Source: JBBRMU01 sp038230655
GTDB lineage: Bacteria; Patescibacteriota; Microgenomatia; UBA1406; GWC2-37-13
NCBI GenBank assembly: GCA_038230655.1
Contig: JBBRMU010000004.1
Coordinates: 1 to 64,000, forward strand
DNA: 64,000 bases
Direction: 5' to 3'
This document shows, in pieces, positions 25,098 to 34,408 of the stretch. Made by a program: the position numbers and the translations under genes. Under the pieces are notes generated by a model. That model searched no databases. It was not told the DNA's origin and saw only the letters and a program-made list of their open reading frames with translations. The stretch's first letter is position 1. The number at the start of each line of letters is the position of its first letter.

Positions 25098-25790
25098 ATG
25101 CCAAAGAAAAAAACTGTCATAAAAAAAACTGCGACAAGCAATATCAGTGACTCATTATCAACATCACCTCGTCAGGATAAAAAAGAGTCAACCCAGTCTG
25201 GAGTAAGAAAGAATAAACTGCTAACAGTAGGTATATTACTCCTCGTTTTAATTGCATTAACCGCATACACACTTTACAAGAAATACTTTGTTGCTGCGTA
25301 TGTTAACGGTGAACCCATCAGTCGTATGGAAGTAATCAACGAACTAGAAAAGCAAAATGGTAAAAATATTCTTAAACAACTCACTTCAGAAAAATTAATT
25401 TTACAAGAAGCCAATAAAAGACATATCAATGTTACTAGTAAAGAAATTGACACTCAAATGAAAACGATTGAATCGAGTATTAAATCCCAAGGCATGACTC
25501 TCCAGCAGGCTCTAGATTCACAAGGTATGACTAAGGATCAATTTACCAAACAGATTAAGTATCAACAGCTGCTTCAGAAGATGGTTAAGAAACCTGTTGT
25601 TTCTGACGCTGAAATAAATGATTATATCGATAAAAATAATCAACAGTTTACCGATGTAGAAAAAGCCAAAGATGACTTCAAAACTAAAATACGTGCACAA
25701 CTTTTACAGCAAAAACAGCAGGAAGGAATTCAAAAATTCCTATCAGATTTAGAGAGTAAAGCCAAGATTCAGACAACTGTAAAGTACTAA
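25098..25790 (+). CDS. Membrane-anchored SurA-N-domain foldase/chaperone
   Basis: 230 residues. A basic Lys/Ser-rich cytoplasmic N-terminus and one membrane helix (about 44-62) are followed by an extracytoplasmic SurA_N-like chaperone domain. That domain shows AAYVNGEPISRMEVINEL, a long LTSEKLILQEANKR helix and the QLLQKMVKKPVVSDAEINDYI pattern. The parvulin peptidyl-prolyl isomerase domain normally inserted after this part is missing, so it is a chaperone rather than an isomerase. ATG 25098 follows TATACT (25087-25092) by five bases; the longer frame from 25083 is less likely. Confidence 0.88.
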   Translation: MPKKKTVIKKTATSNISDSLSTSPRQDKKESTQSGVRKNKLLTVGILLLVLIALTAYTLYKKYFVAAYVNGEPISRMEVINELEKQNGKNILKQLTSEKLILQEANKRHINVTSKEIDTQMKTIESSIKSQGMTLQQALDSQGMTKDQFTKQIKYQQLLQKMVKKPVVSDAEINDYIDKNNQQFTDVEKAKDDFKTKIRAQLLQQKQQEGIQKFLSDLESKAKIQTTVKY

Positions 25791-25881
25791 TCTTCAGTTT
25801 TACGGCAAGATATCAACCTAACTCGAAAATCCATTAAAGATCCTTTGACATTTTTCCTAAAATCATTTATTCTCTTTTATA

Positions 25882-26589
25882 ATGAAAAAAAAGAGAAAAG
25901 TTCATATTAATAAGCCCGTTGAAGTTCTTGTCATAACCTTCTTATCTGTTACTCTTCTTGTTTTAGGATTTTTAAAGATAACCAGCCTTAGTTCGCCTAC
26001 CTGTGCAAACTCTATTAGTTGTATAAACGATCTTAGCGGAGATTACTCTCAAAATACGCTAGGTTACTACATGTCACATCAGGTACAATCACCTCAGCTC
26101 GCTCGCTCTGATACGTCTGATCAAGCCCTTCTCGGCGCCACAACAAGTAGTAAACATATCTTTGTAGATTTATCTATTCAGCATCTCTATGCATATGAAG
26201 ATAATAAGCTTGTATACGATTTTTTAGTCTCCTCAGGAAAATCTGGAAAAACTCCCACTGGAGACTTTACTACCTGGATAAAATTAAAGTATACCCGTAT
26301 GGCAGGAGGTAGTAAGGCAAATGGTACCTTTTATGATCTACCAAATGTGCCATATACCATGTATTTCTATAATGATAAGGTTCCGAAATCGATGGGGTAT
26401 GGTCTTCATGGAGCATATTGGCATCATAATTTTGGTCATCCAATGAGTCATGGCTGCATTAATCTTTCTCCAGAAAATTCTAGGTCACTCTATGAGTGGG
26501 CAAATCCTCCTAGTACATCAAATGTAACATACGCTACCCCAGAAAACCCTGGTACTCCGCTAACGATCTATGGAGTTGCTCCACTTTAA
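25882..26589 (+). CDS. L,D-transpeptidase (YkuD family)
   Basis: Cross-links peptidoglycan or attaches proteins to it through a catalytic cysteine. 235 residues: basic N-terminus, one membrane helix (about 13-33), a short linker, then the YkuD domain. The domain starts at HIFVDLSIQHLYAYED and includes the VSSGKSGKTPTGDF motif. The active-site segment is HGAYWHHNFGHPMSHGCINL, with Cys192 as nucleophile. TATAAT at 25878-25883 overlaps the ATG itself, so either another promoter is used or translation begins later; no better start is seen. Confidence 0.93.
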   Translation: MKKKRKVHINKPVEVLVITFLSVTLLVLGFLKITSLSSPTCANSISCINDLSGDYSQNTLGYYMSHQVQSPQLARSDTSDQALLGATTSSKHIFVDLSIQHLYAYEDNKLVYDFLVSSGKSGKTPTGDFTTWIKLKYTRMAGGSKANGTFYDLPNVPYTMYFYNDKVPKSMGYGLHGAYWHHNFGHPMSHGCINLSPENSRSLYEWANPPSTSNVTYATPENPGTPLTIYGVAPL

Positions 26590-26645
26590 TAAGTTACTTT
26601 ATAACTTTAGTTGACTGACTATTTATTTGTTGCTATAAATAGTCT

Positions 26646-27020
26646 ATGTTAATTTTTAAGTATCTTAAAAACCTATTCCAAAGTAAAATTGACTCAAATA
26701 CTTTCCTTTTTGGAACTTTTCTCTTATTTTTACTTGGGTTTCTGTTAACATTTGTATTTTTGACTTTGAACTTCCTGATAGGTTTTAACTCGGTTTTAAT
26801 CTATCTAATAGTTTGTGTTGTTTTTTCATTTTATTTTTATACTTTACATTTCAGAAGATTAAATGATCTTAATAAACCCATTCTTAAAACTTTTTTACTT
26901 CTTTTAATCCCTTTTTATAACTTTACTGTAATACACAACTTATACTATATGAAGGGGGACAGCGAGTATAAAAAACACAGTATCATTTCATTATTAAGGG
27001 CGACTTTTGGGATAGTCTAA
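26646..27020 (+). CDS. DUF805-like membrane protein
   Basis: 124 residues with about three to four hydrophobic helices, and the FRRLNDLNKP motif after the third, the hallmark position of DUF805 (RRLxD). Function of the family is unknown. An extended -10 (TGC-TATAAA, 26634-26639) ends six bases before ATG. Confidence 0.7.
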   Translation: MLIFKYLKNLFQSKIDSNTFLFGTFLLFLLGFLLTFVFLTLNFLIGFNSVLIYLIVCVVFSFYFYTLHFRRLNDLNKPILKTFLLLLIPFYNFTVIHNLYYMKGDSEYKKHSIISLLRATFGIV

Positions 27021-27089
27021 TTTTTTTACTTTTTCAAGTCTGCTTAGCACCATTAATCCTCGAAGAAAATGATTTTTCGATAACGATCA

Positions 27090-27308
27090 TCAGTTTTTAT
27101 GCATTTTTTCCATTTTAAACCTCTTTGCAGACATACCTTTCTGTTTAAGGCGAAGTTCACGAATTACTTTACTATTATGGTAGCTTGTCATGTGCTCAGA
27201 AGCATCACTACTGCTTTTGCTTGAAGTTGCTTTTATGCTAGAGGGTAGTATAAAGAGCGACATTATGATTGATGATAATATAAGTCCGGAAGTTATTACT
27301 TTTTTCAT
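27090..27308 (-). CDS. Small secreted protein
   Basis: 72 residues from ATG 27308: a signal peptide (MKKVITSGLILSSIIMSLF, cleavage likely near SIKA), then a short Ser-rich and strongly basic, Met-containing tail (GMSAKRFKMEKMHKN). An ATG at 27341 adds eleven residues and spoils the signal sequence. Not recognised. The Lys/Met/His tail could bind nucleic acid or metal. Confidence 0.6.
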   Translation of the reverse strand: MKKVITSGLILSSIIMSLFILPSSIKATSSKSSSDASEHMTSYHNSKVIRELRLKQKGMSAKRFKMEKMHKN

Positions 27309-27498
27309 TTTTGTTGATTTAATAATTGGTATTAATTTCATTAAATAGGTTTTTCAATGTAATGTCAAGAGATATTTATTCTATGTCATTTACCCTATAG
27401 TTAAATGGTTATTGACAAATCTATTGTTTCTGCTTAATCTGAATGGTAATAGTTCTTACAGGGACTAATAAGTATATATATAAATTTAATATTCTAAA

Positions 27499-30400
27499 AT
27501 GCAAAAAAAATATGTCTCCCTCTTGATTATAGCTCTTGTTATATCTGTGGTTTTAATTGCAAGTAAAATTGTCACTCAAAAAATTCATGATTACCGAGCT
27601 AATGCTGCAGTAGCCTTGAATCCAGATCTGATTATTTATGATGACGCACTGCGAAACTCATATCAAGTACCTGGTCAGAGCGTGCCATGTATACCTAGTT
27701 ATAGCGACACTAATCACTTCAGTGGTTCATTTTCCATGAGAACAAACTTAAATGGGCAGTGTACGATAAACCTATATAAACATGATGATCATTATCCTTC
27801 CAGTCAAGAAGCAGACGCGACTTTCAGTATTGACAACTATAATACATTAGAGTTTGACATCTATGGAAACGGTACAGGAGCAACTATTTACCAAGCCTTC
27901 CACCTTTCCATAGCTAATACACATTACTCTTCTGTTGGTGTTGATGTTCCAATTAACAACTATGTAACTTTAAGAAATGGTTGGCAACATGTAGTAATTC
28001 CGTTATCAGCATTTGGTGTTGATGAAGGAACTGACATAACTGGTATTTCCGTCCAGGCGGATGGGAATGATTCTGGCATGGGTACAGTCCTTTTTGATAA
28101 CTTAAAATTTAGAGATTTAGCAGATACAGTACCTCCTACATTATCAAGCGCTTCTAACACTGATTTGCTTCACCTTGCACTTTCATTCAATGAAAAAGTC
28201 AGTACTGGAGCTAGTAGTGTCCAAAGTTATCTCATTACCTCCTCAAATGACCCTAATTATGGAACTTCAGGCCTACGACCTTCTGCCGCAGCTCTAGATA
28301 TTACTCAAAAAGGAGTTACACTTACACTACCTCGCGCTATGATTAACGGTAGATCGTATAGTCTTTCAGTTTCCTCTGTTCAAGACTTAGCTGGCAACAT
28401 TATTATAAATCCGAATCAAAGTCCTCCTAATCCAGTGGCTATGACAGCTATACTGCAGACAGCCTCAATAACTATTTCAGCTGGTCAAAACACAAAGCCG
28501 TTTAGTTCACTCATGAGAGGTGCTGATGGAGCGCAATGGATGCACGCAGCTAATGTTAAACCTTATCAAGGTGCTATTCCAGAATTAACCGAGTTAGCAG
28601 CTCAGATGAAACTCGGACTCTACCGTCAATCAGGTGGAAACTGGGCAAATGCGTATATCTGGGACCCGACTAATACTATCGATGAATGGTCGCTCAACAC
28701 ACCTGGTCGTGACCGTATCCAGAATGCAGCACAAATGGATTCACTAGCCTTGTTTAGACAAGCTACCGGAACTGATGTCATGATTCAAGTTAATGTATGC
28801 ACTAATAACCCTCAAATGTGGGTAGATATGTATAACTATGTAAACGTAACCCATAACTATGGATTTAAGTATTGGGAGGTTGGTAGTGAAAATAATTACG
28901 ACACATGTGACAACCTTTCACCAGGAAGAATCTTAACTCCAAGTGAAGTAGCAACTAGAGTTGCATCATATGCTACAGCTTTAAGGGCTGCTGCTGCAGC
29001 ACACAGTCAACAGGTTTATATTGTCGGCCCATCAACGGCTGGATTCTCTGCTTGTCCTGACGATCCACTACACTGTCAATATGGCGCATATCCTACACCG
29101 ATTCCAGACCGATTCTACACAGTTATGCAGGCAGTTCCAAACCTGGATTTCCTATCTTGGCATCACTATCCTACAAACGAAGGCTACGGAGGACAGGGAT
29201 GCTTTTCAACAGAAGCAGGACCAAATATTCCAATGCTCTTTAACTATCAAACTGCAATCTCAAACTGTTTAGGTGTTCCAGCTGGTAGTGTCTTACCAGA
29301 TGATCCAACAGATCCTCTTAATCAATACACAACAGCCCGTAGAAGAATGGCTGAACTTAGTGCATCTTGGTTGTTTAATTCCTATTTAACAGGACATCCA
29401 AACACAAAAATTGGTATAACTGAGCTCAACACTCTTGCTGGTACTGGAACCAGTCCTCTAGAAGGTAACCATGCTGCAGCTCTTTGGTTTGGTGATATGT
29501 TAGGAAGAATGGCAAGCGCTGGCTATACCATGAACACGATGTATAACTTCTACGATGGGTATAACTATGGAATAGTTTATACTCCGAATGATGTTGATCC
29601 AATCGGGCACCTCCATATCCGACCAACATATTACACCATGATGATGTACGGTAAGTATTTTGGAGACCAAATGGTTCAGGCAACCGTAAATGATCCTTCA
29701 GATCCCCAAAGTAACAAAAAATTACTCACAGCATGGGTTTCAAAGGACTCAACAGATCCGACAGCTCTAAAGCTTATGGTCACTAATTTCTCACCAAACA
29801 GTTACGATGTTGGATTTACTGTTACAGGATACACTCCTGTGAGTGGATCATACTATGAGTTAACAAATCCAGCTCCTCTTGATATCAGAGGATCCTCAAG
29901 TGAGGACACTAGCGGAGAAGCTTTGAATGGAGCCTCTATTAACACAACTAGTGTCAATGCCATCAGGACATCCATTGCAGCTATTCCTGCAAGGACTATG
30001 ACAGATCCAGCACATCATACATTTCCTGGATATACTTTAACGTCTATTGTTCTGAGAAATACAGGCACTCCTCCAACACCAACGACATTTAGTACTCCAT
30101 CTCCTACAAACACACAACCTTCTCCAACTCCTGGTATTGACATGAGGAGGGCTGACATAAATCACAGTGGAGTAATCACAATACAAGATTTGAGTCTTGT
30201 CAAGGCTCAACAAGGGCATGTTTGTACAAGCTCCGTCAACTGTGCAGATGTTGACTGTAATGGTACAGTAGACATTTCTGATTTAACATACGTGCAGACA
30301 CATATAGGATTACCAGTTCAGGGTCAAGCACCTGCCTGTGCATATCTAAATGTTTCACCGACTCCAACAACAGGAGCTGGTTCACAGAGAGTTACGTTTG

Positions 30401-30789
30401 ATGACTATCCATCATCTCCACCTCCTTCAGGAAACATTCCCCTAAGCGGCTCTTATCCAGCAGGAATGATAACTTGGGGAGCTAATTGGCAAGCGACCGA
30501 TCCAACTGGGGGTTTAACATCTAGAAATTTCACTTACACGGGTTCAATAAGGACCTCCACATTTACTTTTTCTACTCCTAAAGTACTAGTTAGTGTGAGA
30601 GCTACTGATCCCTATGGTTCAAGTGTAACCTTCAGTTGCGCTGGTCAACCTACAGTTGTCAGGACTGTACCTGCATCAAGAAATGGTGCAACCACGCTAA
30701 CGACTGGATGGAGTGGACCGTGTACTACTGTTACTCTCGCCAGTACAGGAGGAAACACAACAAACTTTGACGACCTAAATTTTCAATAA
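27499..30789 (+). CDS. Large secreted clan GH-A (GH51/GH39-like) glycosidase with dockerin
   Basis: 1096 residues. A signal/anchor (7-24) precedes an N-terminal carbohydrate-binding-like beta domain (about 35-205) and an Ig-like Big_5/SbsA-type domain (about 207-315). The catalytic TIM-barrel spans about 325-780 and carries the acid/base glutamate in YWEVGSENN (near residue 459) and a likely nucleophile in GITELNT (near 640). A Thr/Pro linker and a type I dockerin with two calcium loops (DINHSGVITIQDL and DVDCNGTVDISDL, about 880-930) lead to a C-terminal beta domain with FDDYPSSPP and FDDLNF. Arabinofuranosidase-like activity is a guess from motif spacing. No cohesin is seen in this window. 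A terminator follows. Confidence 0.85.
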   Translation: MQKKYVSLLIIALVISVVLIASKIVTQKIHDYRANAAVALNPDLIIYDDALRNSYQVPGQSVPCIPSYSDTNHFSGSFSMRTNLNGQCTINLYKHDDHYPSSQEADATFSIDNYNTLEFDIYGNGTGATIYQAFHLSIANTHYSSVGVDVPINNYVTLRNGWQHVVIPLSAFGVDEGTDITGISVQADGNDSGMGTVLFDNLKFRDLADTVPPTLSSASNTDLLHLALSFNEKVSTGASSVQSYLITSSNDPNYGTSGLRPSAAALDITQKGVTLTLPRAMINGRSYSLSVSSVQDLAGNIIINPNQSPPNPVAMTAILQTASITISAGQNTKPFSSLMRGADGAQWMHAANVKPYQGAIPELTELAAQMKLGLYRQSGGNWANAYIWDPTNTIDEWSLNTPGRDRIQNAAQMDSLALFRQATGTDVMIQVNVCTNNPQMWVDMYNYVNVTHNYGFKYWEVGSENNYDTCDNLSPGRILTPSEVATRVASYATALRAAAAAHSQQVYIVGPSTAGFSACPDDPLHCQYGAYPTPIPDRFYTVMQAVPNLDFLSWHHYPTNEGYGGQGCFSTEAGPNIPMLFNYQTAISNCLGVPAGSVLPDDPTDPLNQYTTARRRMAELSASWLFNSYLTGHPNTKIGITELNTLAGTGTSPLEGNHAAALWFGDMLGRMASAGYTMNTMYNFYDGYNYGIVYTPNDVDPIGHLHIRPTYYTMMMYGKYFGDQMVQATVNDPSDPQSNKKLLTAWVSKDSTDPTALKLMVTNFSPNSYDVGFTVTGYTPVSGSYYELTNPAPLDIRGSSSEDTSGEALNGASINTTSVNAIRTSIAAIPARTMTDPAHHTFPGYTLTSIVLRNTGTPPTPTTFSTPSPTNTQPSPTPGIDMRRADINHSGVITIQDLSLVKAQQGHVCTSSVNCADVDCNGTVDISDLTYVQTHIGLPVQGQAPACAYLNVSPTPTTGAGSQRVTFDDYPSSPPPSGNIPLSGSYPAGMITWGANWQATDPTGGLTSRNFTYTGSIRTSTFTFSTPKVLVSVRATDPYGSSVTFSCAGQPTVVRTVPASRNGATTLTTGWSGPCTTVTLASTGGNTTNFDDLNFQ

Positions 30790-30806
30790 AATTAGCTGAC
30801 CTAAAA

Positions 30807-30839
30807 ACTGCCTAGCACAGATGTGTAGGCGGTTTTTTT
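30807..30839 (+). terminator. Intrinsic terminator of the glycosidase gene
   Basis: ACTGCCTA (30807-30814) pairs with TAGGCGGT (30826-30833), eight pairs including one G-T, and a run of seven T follows directly. It lies 18 bases after the stop codon. Confidence 0.9.
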
Positions 30840-31091
30840 GGTTAATCAGATCTTTGCCATTTTTACTTCCTTATCTATAACCGAAATATTTTTTCCCCGA
30901 TACTCCAAAGCTACTTTTTTTATTATTTATTACTTACAAACTTCTTATAGTCATCTACTCTCCGGTATTTTGTGAATACTGTATTAAGACCATTACAGAT
31001 TACTAACAAAGTAATATTGAAAATCATAATGTTAGATTATGATGATGATATGCATTGATAAATTAATAAACAAAAGGTATATACTATTTGT

Positions 31092-31835
31092 ATGAATAAA
31101 GTCTTTGACATCCTAATAGAACCGAGAACAGAAGAAGAAATTATTGAAAACGTCAAGATTAAGATTGCTGACAACTGTTTCACTCATGTCGTCTCCCTTA
31201 ACCCTGAAATTTTAGTAATGACAAATGAAAAAAAAGACTATCAACAGATTATTGAGGCAGCTCAGGTAAAACTAGTAGATGGAGTTGGGGTAGTTATAGC
31301 TTCTATGATTCTTGGTATAGATATTGGAGAAAGAGTTACCGGAGTAGGACTTATGGAAAAGCTCCTTCATGAGTCCAACGAAATAAGTGCAAAAGTATTA
31401 ATTCTTGGAGGAAAGCAAGATGTTGCATCTGAGCTCGCAAACAAAATACAACTTGAGAATAGAAAACTGCAAGTTAAAGGTATGCAAGGATATAAGAATG
31501 TTAACAAACCGACTACTGAAGAAGAACAGTCTGTTTTGTCCCTGCTTATAGACTTTCAGCCTCAAATTATCTTTGTAGCTTTTGGTGCGCCTGCTCAGGA
31601 TTTTTGGATATATAACCATAAAAATGCAGTAAATAATGCTATTTGTATGAGTGTCGGCGGGGCAGTGGACTACTTAGCTGGCAAAGTTCCTCGGGCTCCT
31701 AAATTAATACGAATAATTGGATTTGAGTGGTTATTTAGACTGTTAGTTCAGCCATGGAGATGGAGAAGACAGCTAAAACTTATTACATTCTTCAAACTTG
31801 TTTTACAACAAAGATTTTCTAAATATCCTGCGTAA
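31092..31835 (+). CDS. WecG/TagA/CpsF family glycosyltransferase
   Basis: GT26 enzyme, which transfers N-acetylmannosamine(uronate)-type sugars onto a lipid-linked acceptor for surface polymers. Seen are the VVSLNPEILVM start, VDGVGVVIASMILG with ERVTGVGLME, LILGGK, FVAFGAPAQDFWI, SVGGAVDYLAGKVPRAP and the FEWLFRLLVQPWRWRR membrane-binding end. 247 residues, as expected. TATACT (31080-31085) ends six bases before ATG. A small stem (AACTCAA with TTGAGTT, 31860-31876) lies after the stop. Confidence 0.94.
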   Translation: MNKVFDILIEPRTEEEIIENVKIKIADNCFTHVVSLNPEILVMTNEKKDYQQIIEAAQVKLVDGVGVVIASMILGIDIGERVTGVGLMEKLLHESNEISAKVLILGGKQDVASELANKIQLENRKLQVKGMQGYKNVNKPTTEEEQSVLSLLIDFQPQIIFVAFGAPAQDFWIYNHKNAVNNAICMSVGGAVDYLAGKVPRAPKLIRIIGFEWLFRLLVQPWRWRRQLKLITFFKLVLQQRFSKYPA

Positions 31836-32167
31836 CCAATTTATAGTTAGTGCAATAATAACTCAATCTTTGAGTTGTTCCAGTTTTCTTTCTTCTCTGG
31901 TTCATCAATATATCGCAGACCTAATCTTGTTCACATATTTTCAACTTTTTAAGAACTAATTCAAAATTCCAAGTCTTTGACAAAATGTCGATCTTCAAGT
32001 CTTATGCTTTAGTTACAGATATGGCTTTGATCACTTTAATTGAACAGTTATAAATGTTGATCTCTCCTATATCAATTACCTTCATCTGTTAAAGCTTATT
32101 GATCTTTAATCAACTTTGCAGCTTTCTGCGGAGATAGTGTCGTGTTATCAATTTCGAAAGATGGCTT

Positions 32168-32614
32168 CTAAGGAAAATTAAGAGTATAATCGACCTGAAC
32201 CATCTTTTTCTTTAGCATCTCTATCGTTGAAATCTTCCCATATCTTTTTCTTGAGGAGCTGCCAATTCGCCTAAATAACTCTTTCTCTGAACAGGTAATT
32301 TTAACTAAGTATATGTTACCGTTATAGGTTCCAATAACTTTCATAATTTCGTCTACAAAATCATTATAGTTTGGACCAACTGCACCAAATGTGGTAATTA
32401 TATTAATTTCGTGCTTAGCTGCAGACTCAAACATCTCCAGGCGAAACTTTCTAGCTAAACGTCTTCTTTCAGGATGCTCCCATGGAAAAACCGAAGACAC
32501 TATATCTTGAGCTAGATGGTTATGAAGAAGTTTATAACCTGCCAGTTTAGCCAATTCTTTGGCAACTGTTAACTTACCAGTTCCAGGTGGACCATATATG
32601 AAAATTAAGTTCAT
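32168..32614 (-). CDS. P-loop nucleotide kinase-like protein, interrupted by an in-frame TAG
   Basis: 148 residues as called. The N-terminal Walker A (FIYGPPGTGKLT), LHNHLAQDIV and FGAVGPNYNDFVDEI follow the pattern of small AAA/NMP-kinase-like proteins that phosphorylate small molecules. After the TAG at 32170-32168 the same frame continues 23 codons, encoding KPSFEIDNTTLSPQ, then KAAKLIKDQ, to TAA at 32096-32098. IDNT-x-LSP-x-x-A is the usual C-terminal element of this family, so the stop cuts a conserved end. It starts two bases after rsmI ends, as an operon. Confidence 0.75.
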   Translation of the reverse strand: MNLIFIYGPPGTGKLTVAKELAKLAGYKLLHNHLAQDIVSSVFPWEHPERRRLARKFRLEMFESAAKHEINIITTFGAVGPNYNDFVDEIMKVIGTYNGNIYLVKITCSEKELFRRIGSSSRKRYGKISTIEMLKKKMVQVDYTLNFP

Positions 32615-32616
32615 AC

Positions 32617-33297
32617 TTAAGAAATAACTACTGTAATTTCTCCTCTATAATTTTTTTGTGCTAGATCTTTCGCTTTCCCTCGGACTGTTTCTTCAAACTT
32701 TTTTGTCATCTCTCGAGAGATACTTATATCTGATTCGGGTAGATGTGTACTAATGAGTTCCAGTGTCTCTGAAACACGAAGTGGAGATTCATAAAAAATT
32801 ATAACTACACATGGAAAAATAGCTTTTATCAGCTTTACTTTCTCTAGTACTTTATGGATCTCCTGCGGTTTTTTGGGAAAAAAACCAAGAAACATATGTT
32901 CAGCAGGATTAAACCCTGAGGAGATAAGAGCCGTTATGGAGGCAACTGGGCCCGGGATAACAGTAAATGGAATTTCTTGTTTTATAACGTTTTTTAGTAG
33001 AAGATAGCCGGGGTCAGATATGAGAGGCATGCCAGCTTGAGAAATAAGCACTATATCTTGCGCATCCTCTAGCATCTCTAAAATTTCAGGTAGTTTTTGA
33101 AACTCGTTTTCTTTATAATAAGAAATTAGCCGGTGTTCAGATATTTTAAAGGTAAATAACTCTGGAATTTTCTGAAGTAACATGCCTGCTGACCTGGTAT
33201 CTTCAGACAAAATGACCTTTGCAGATGCAAGGACCTTTGCTTGACGATAAGATAGGTCTTCTAAATTACCAATTGGGGTTCCTACGATATATAACAT
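32617..33297 (-). CDS. rsmI: 16S rRNA 2'-O-ribose methyltransferase RsmI
   Basis: Methylates the 2'-oxygen of C1402 in 16S rRNA with S-adenosylmethionine. Family motifs: LYIVGTPIGNLEDLSYR, LSEDTRSAGMLL, LISQAGMPLISDPGY, VIPGPVASITALISSGF, GFFPKKP, FYESPLRV and ISREMTKKFEE. The 227-residue length is near normal. ATG 33297 is taken because LYIVGTPIGN begins right after it; GTG 33309 would add four residues. Its ATG abuts the ATG of dedA on the other strand (CATATG at 33295-33300). Confidence 0.95.
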   Translation of the reverse strand: MLYIVGTPIGNLEDLSYRQAKVLASAKVILSEDTRSAGMLLQKIPELFTFKISEHRLISYYKENEFQKLPEILEMLEDAQDIVLISQAGMPLISDPGYLLLKNVIKQEIPFTVIPGPVASITALISSGFNPAEHMFLGFFPKKPQEIHKVLEKVKLIKAIFPCVVIIFYESPLRVSETLELISTHLPESDISISREMTKKFEETVRGKAKDLAQKNYRGEITVVIS

Positions 33298-33930
33298 ATG
33301 ATTGACCACCTAATTACAACGTTAACCCATTTTATCATATCTTTCATCCAATCTACCGGGTACGGAGGAGTATTTTTACTCATGGCAGCTGAATCGGCAT
33401 TGATTCCAATTCCTTCTGAAGTGACAATGCCTTTTGCAGGATATTTAGCTTCAATTAATCAGTTTAATATTTTTTTAGTCATCTTCATAGGGGCACTAGC
33501 GAATTTAGTTGGCTCGCTTTTAGCCTATGGTCTGGGATACTGGGGAGAAGATCATTTAATACGTGGCTTGATTAAAAAATATGGTAAGTATTTACTGATA
33601 TCAGAACACGAATATGACCGCTCAGAAAAGTGGTTTAGAAAGTATGGAGAAAAGATTCTATTCTTTTCAAGAGTTTTACCGATAGTCCGCACATTTATCT
33701 CACTACCGGCTGGTATTGCTAAAATGAACATCTGGAGATTCACTGTGTATACGTTCATTGGATCCCTTATCTGGTCAGCCTTTTTGACATACATCGGATT
33801 CTCACTTGGAAAAAACTGGCACTCCATCGAAGGAGTTTATCGGAAATTTGAGTATGGTATAGTGGCTGTTATTGGCGTTTTAGCACTCTACTTTATTTAT
33901 CACAAAATAAAGTCAGTAAGAAGAAAATAA
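33298..33930 (+). CDS. DedA family membrane protein
   Basis: 210-residue integral membrane protein of the DedA/SNARE-associated family, many of which flip undecaprenyl phosphate or phospholipids. Seen are ESALIPIPSEVTMPFAGYLA, the GALANLVGSLLAYGLGYWG glycine-rich reentrant segment, EKWFRKYGEKILFFSRVLPIVRT (Arg/Pro motif) and PAGIAKMN. The start abuts rsmI's start, so its promoter lies within rsmI; TATATA at 33288-33293 is a candidate -10. Confidence 0.93.
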   Translation: MIDHLITTLTHFIISFIQSTGYGGVFLLMAAESALIPIPSEVTMPFAGYLASINQFNIFLVIFIGALANLVGSLLAYGLGYWGEDHLIRGLIKKYGKYLLISEHEYDRSEKWFRKYGEKILFFSRVLPIVRTFISLPAGIAKMNIWRFTVYTFIGSLIWSAFLTYIGFSLGKNWHSIEGVYRKFEYGIVAVIGVLALYFIYHKIKSVRRK

Positions 33931-34031
33931 GGCTATTTCTTTCTATTTTTTAAAAAGTTCTTTAGCAAATCCTTCAAAAAAAGCTCCGGCTATCCTCGAC
34001 TTCACATCAAAAATGAGATCATTTTTTACTC

Positions 34032-34301
34032 TTAATCAACATTTAGTGGACTTTCTACCTCGCTCAAAACATCTTCTGTAGGTTCACTGTCATCAAGTTG
34101 GACCCCATCCTCTGGCCCATCATCATCAAACCGTTCAACTGCATATCTTGAATTTTGCTTGTCTCCCGCGTGCTGGTACATATCATCTTTCTCTTCATCC
34201 TGCTTATCCCGAGAAACTGGCTCGAAATCATGAGGAATGTGGCTCTGTTTTGGCGTTTTTGTAACTATTTGTGAGCTCAATGTATCTGTTTTTTTGATCA
34301 T
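34032..34301 (-). CDS. Small acidic hypothetical protein
   Basis: 89 residues, strongly acidic, rich in Asp, Glu, Ser and Gln, and probably disordered, without hydrophobic segments. No family is recognised. A TATATT hexamer precedes the ATG by about four bases. Between its stop and dedA another minus-strand frame (about 33945-34010) encodes IAGAFFEGFAKELFKK but has no usual start beyond a GTG. Confidence 0.55.
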   Translation of the reverse strand: MIKKTDTLSSQIVTKTPKQSHIPHDFEPVSRDKQDEEKDDMYQHAGDKQNSRYAVERFDDDGPEDGVQLDDSEPTEDVLSEVESPLNVD

Positions 34302-34408
34302 AATAAATATAACTTTTAATTTCTTACCTTATGATAATCTATCAATATGAGAAATTGGTAAGAATTACTCAGTCACTATTGAGAAATTTGGTATACTATA
34401 AACAGGAT

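Noticed and set aside
33945..34010. Short minus-strand frame encoding IAGAFFEGFAKELFKK
   Set aside because: Looks protein-like, but only a GTG could start it and no promoter or ribosome site is visible; too short to support.
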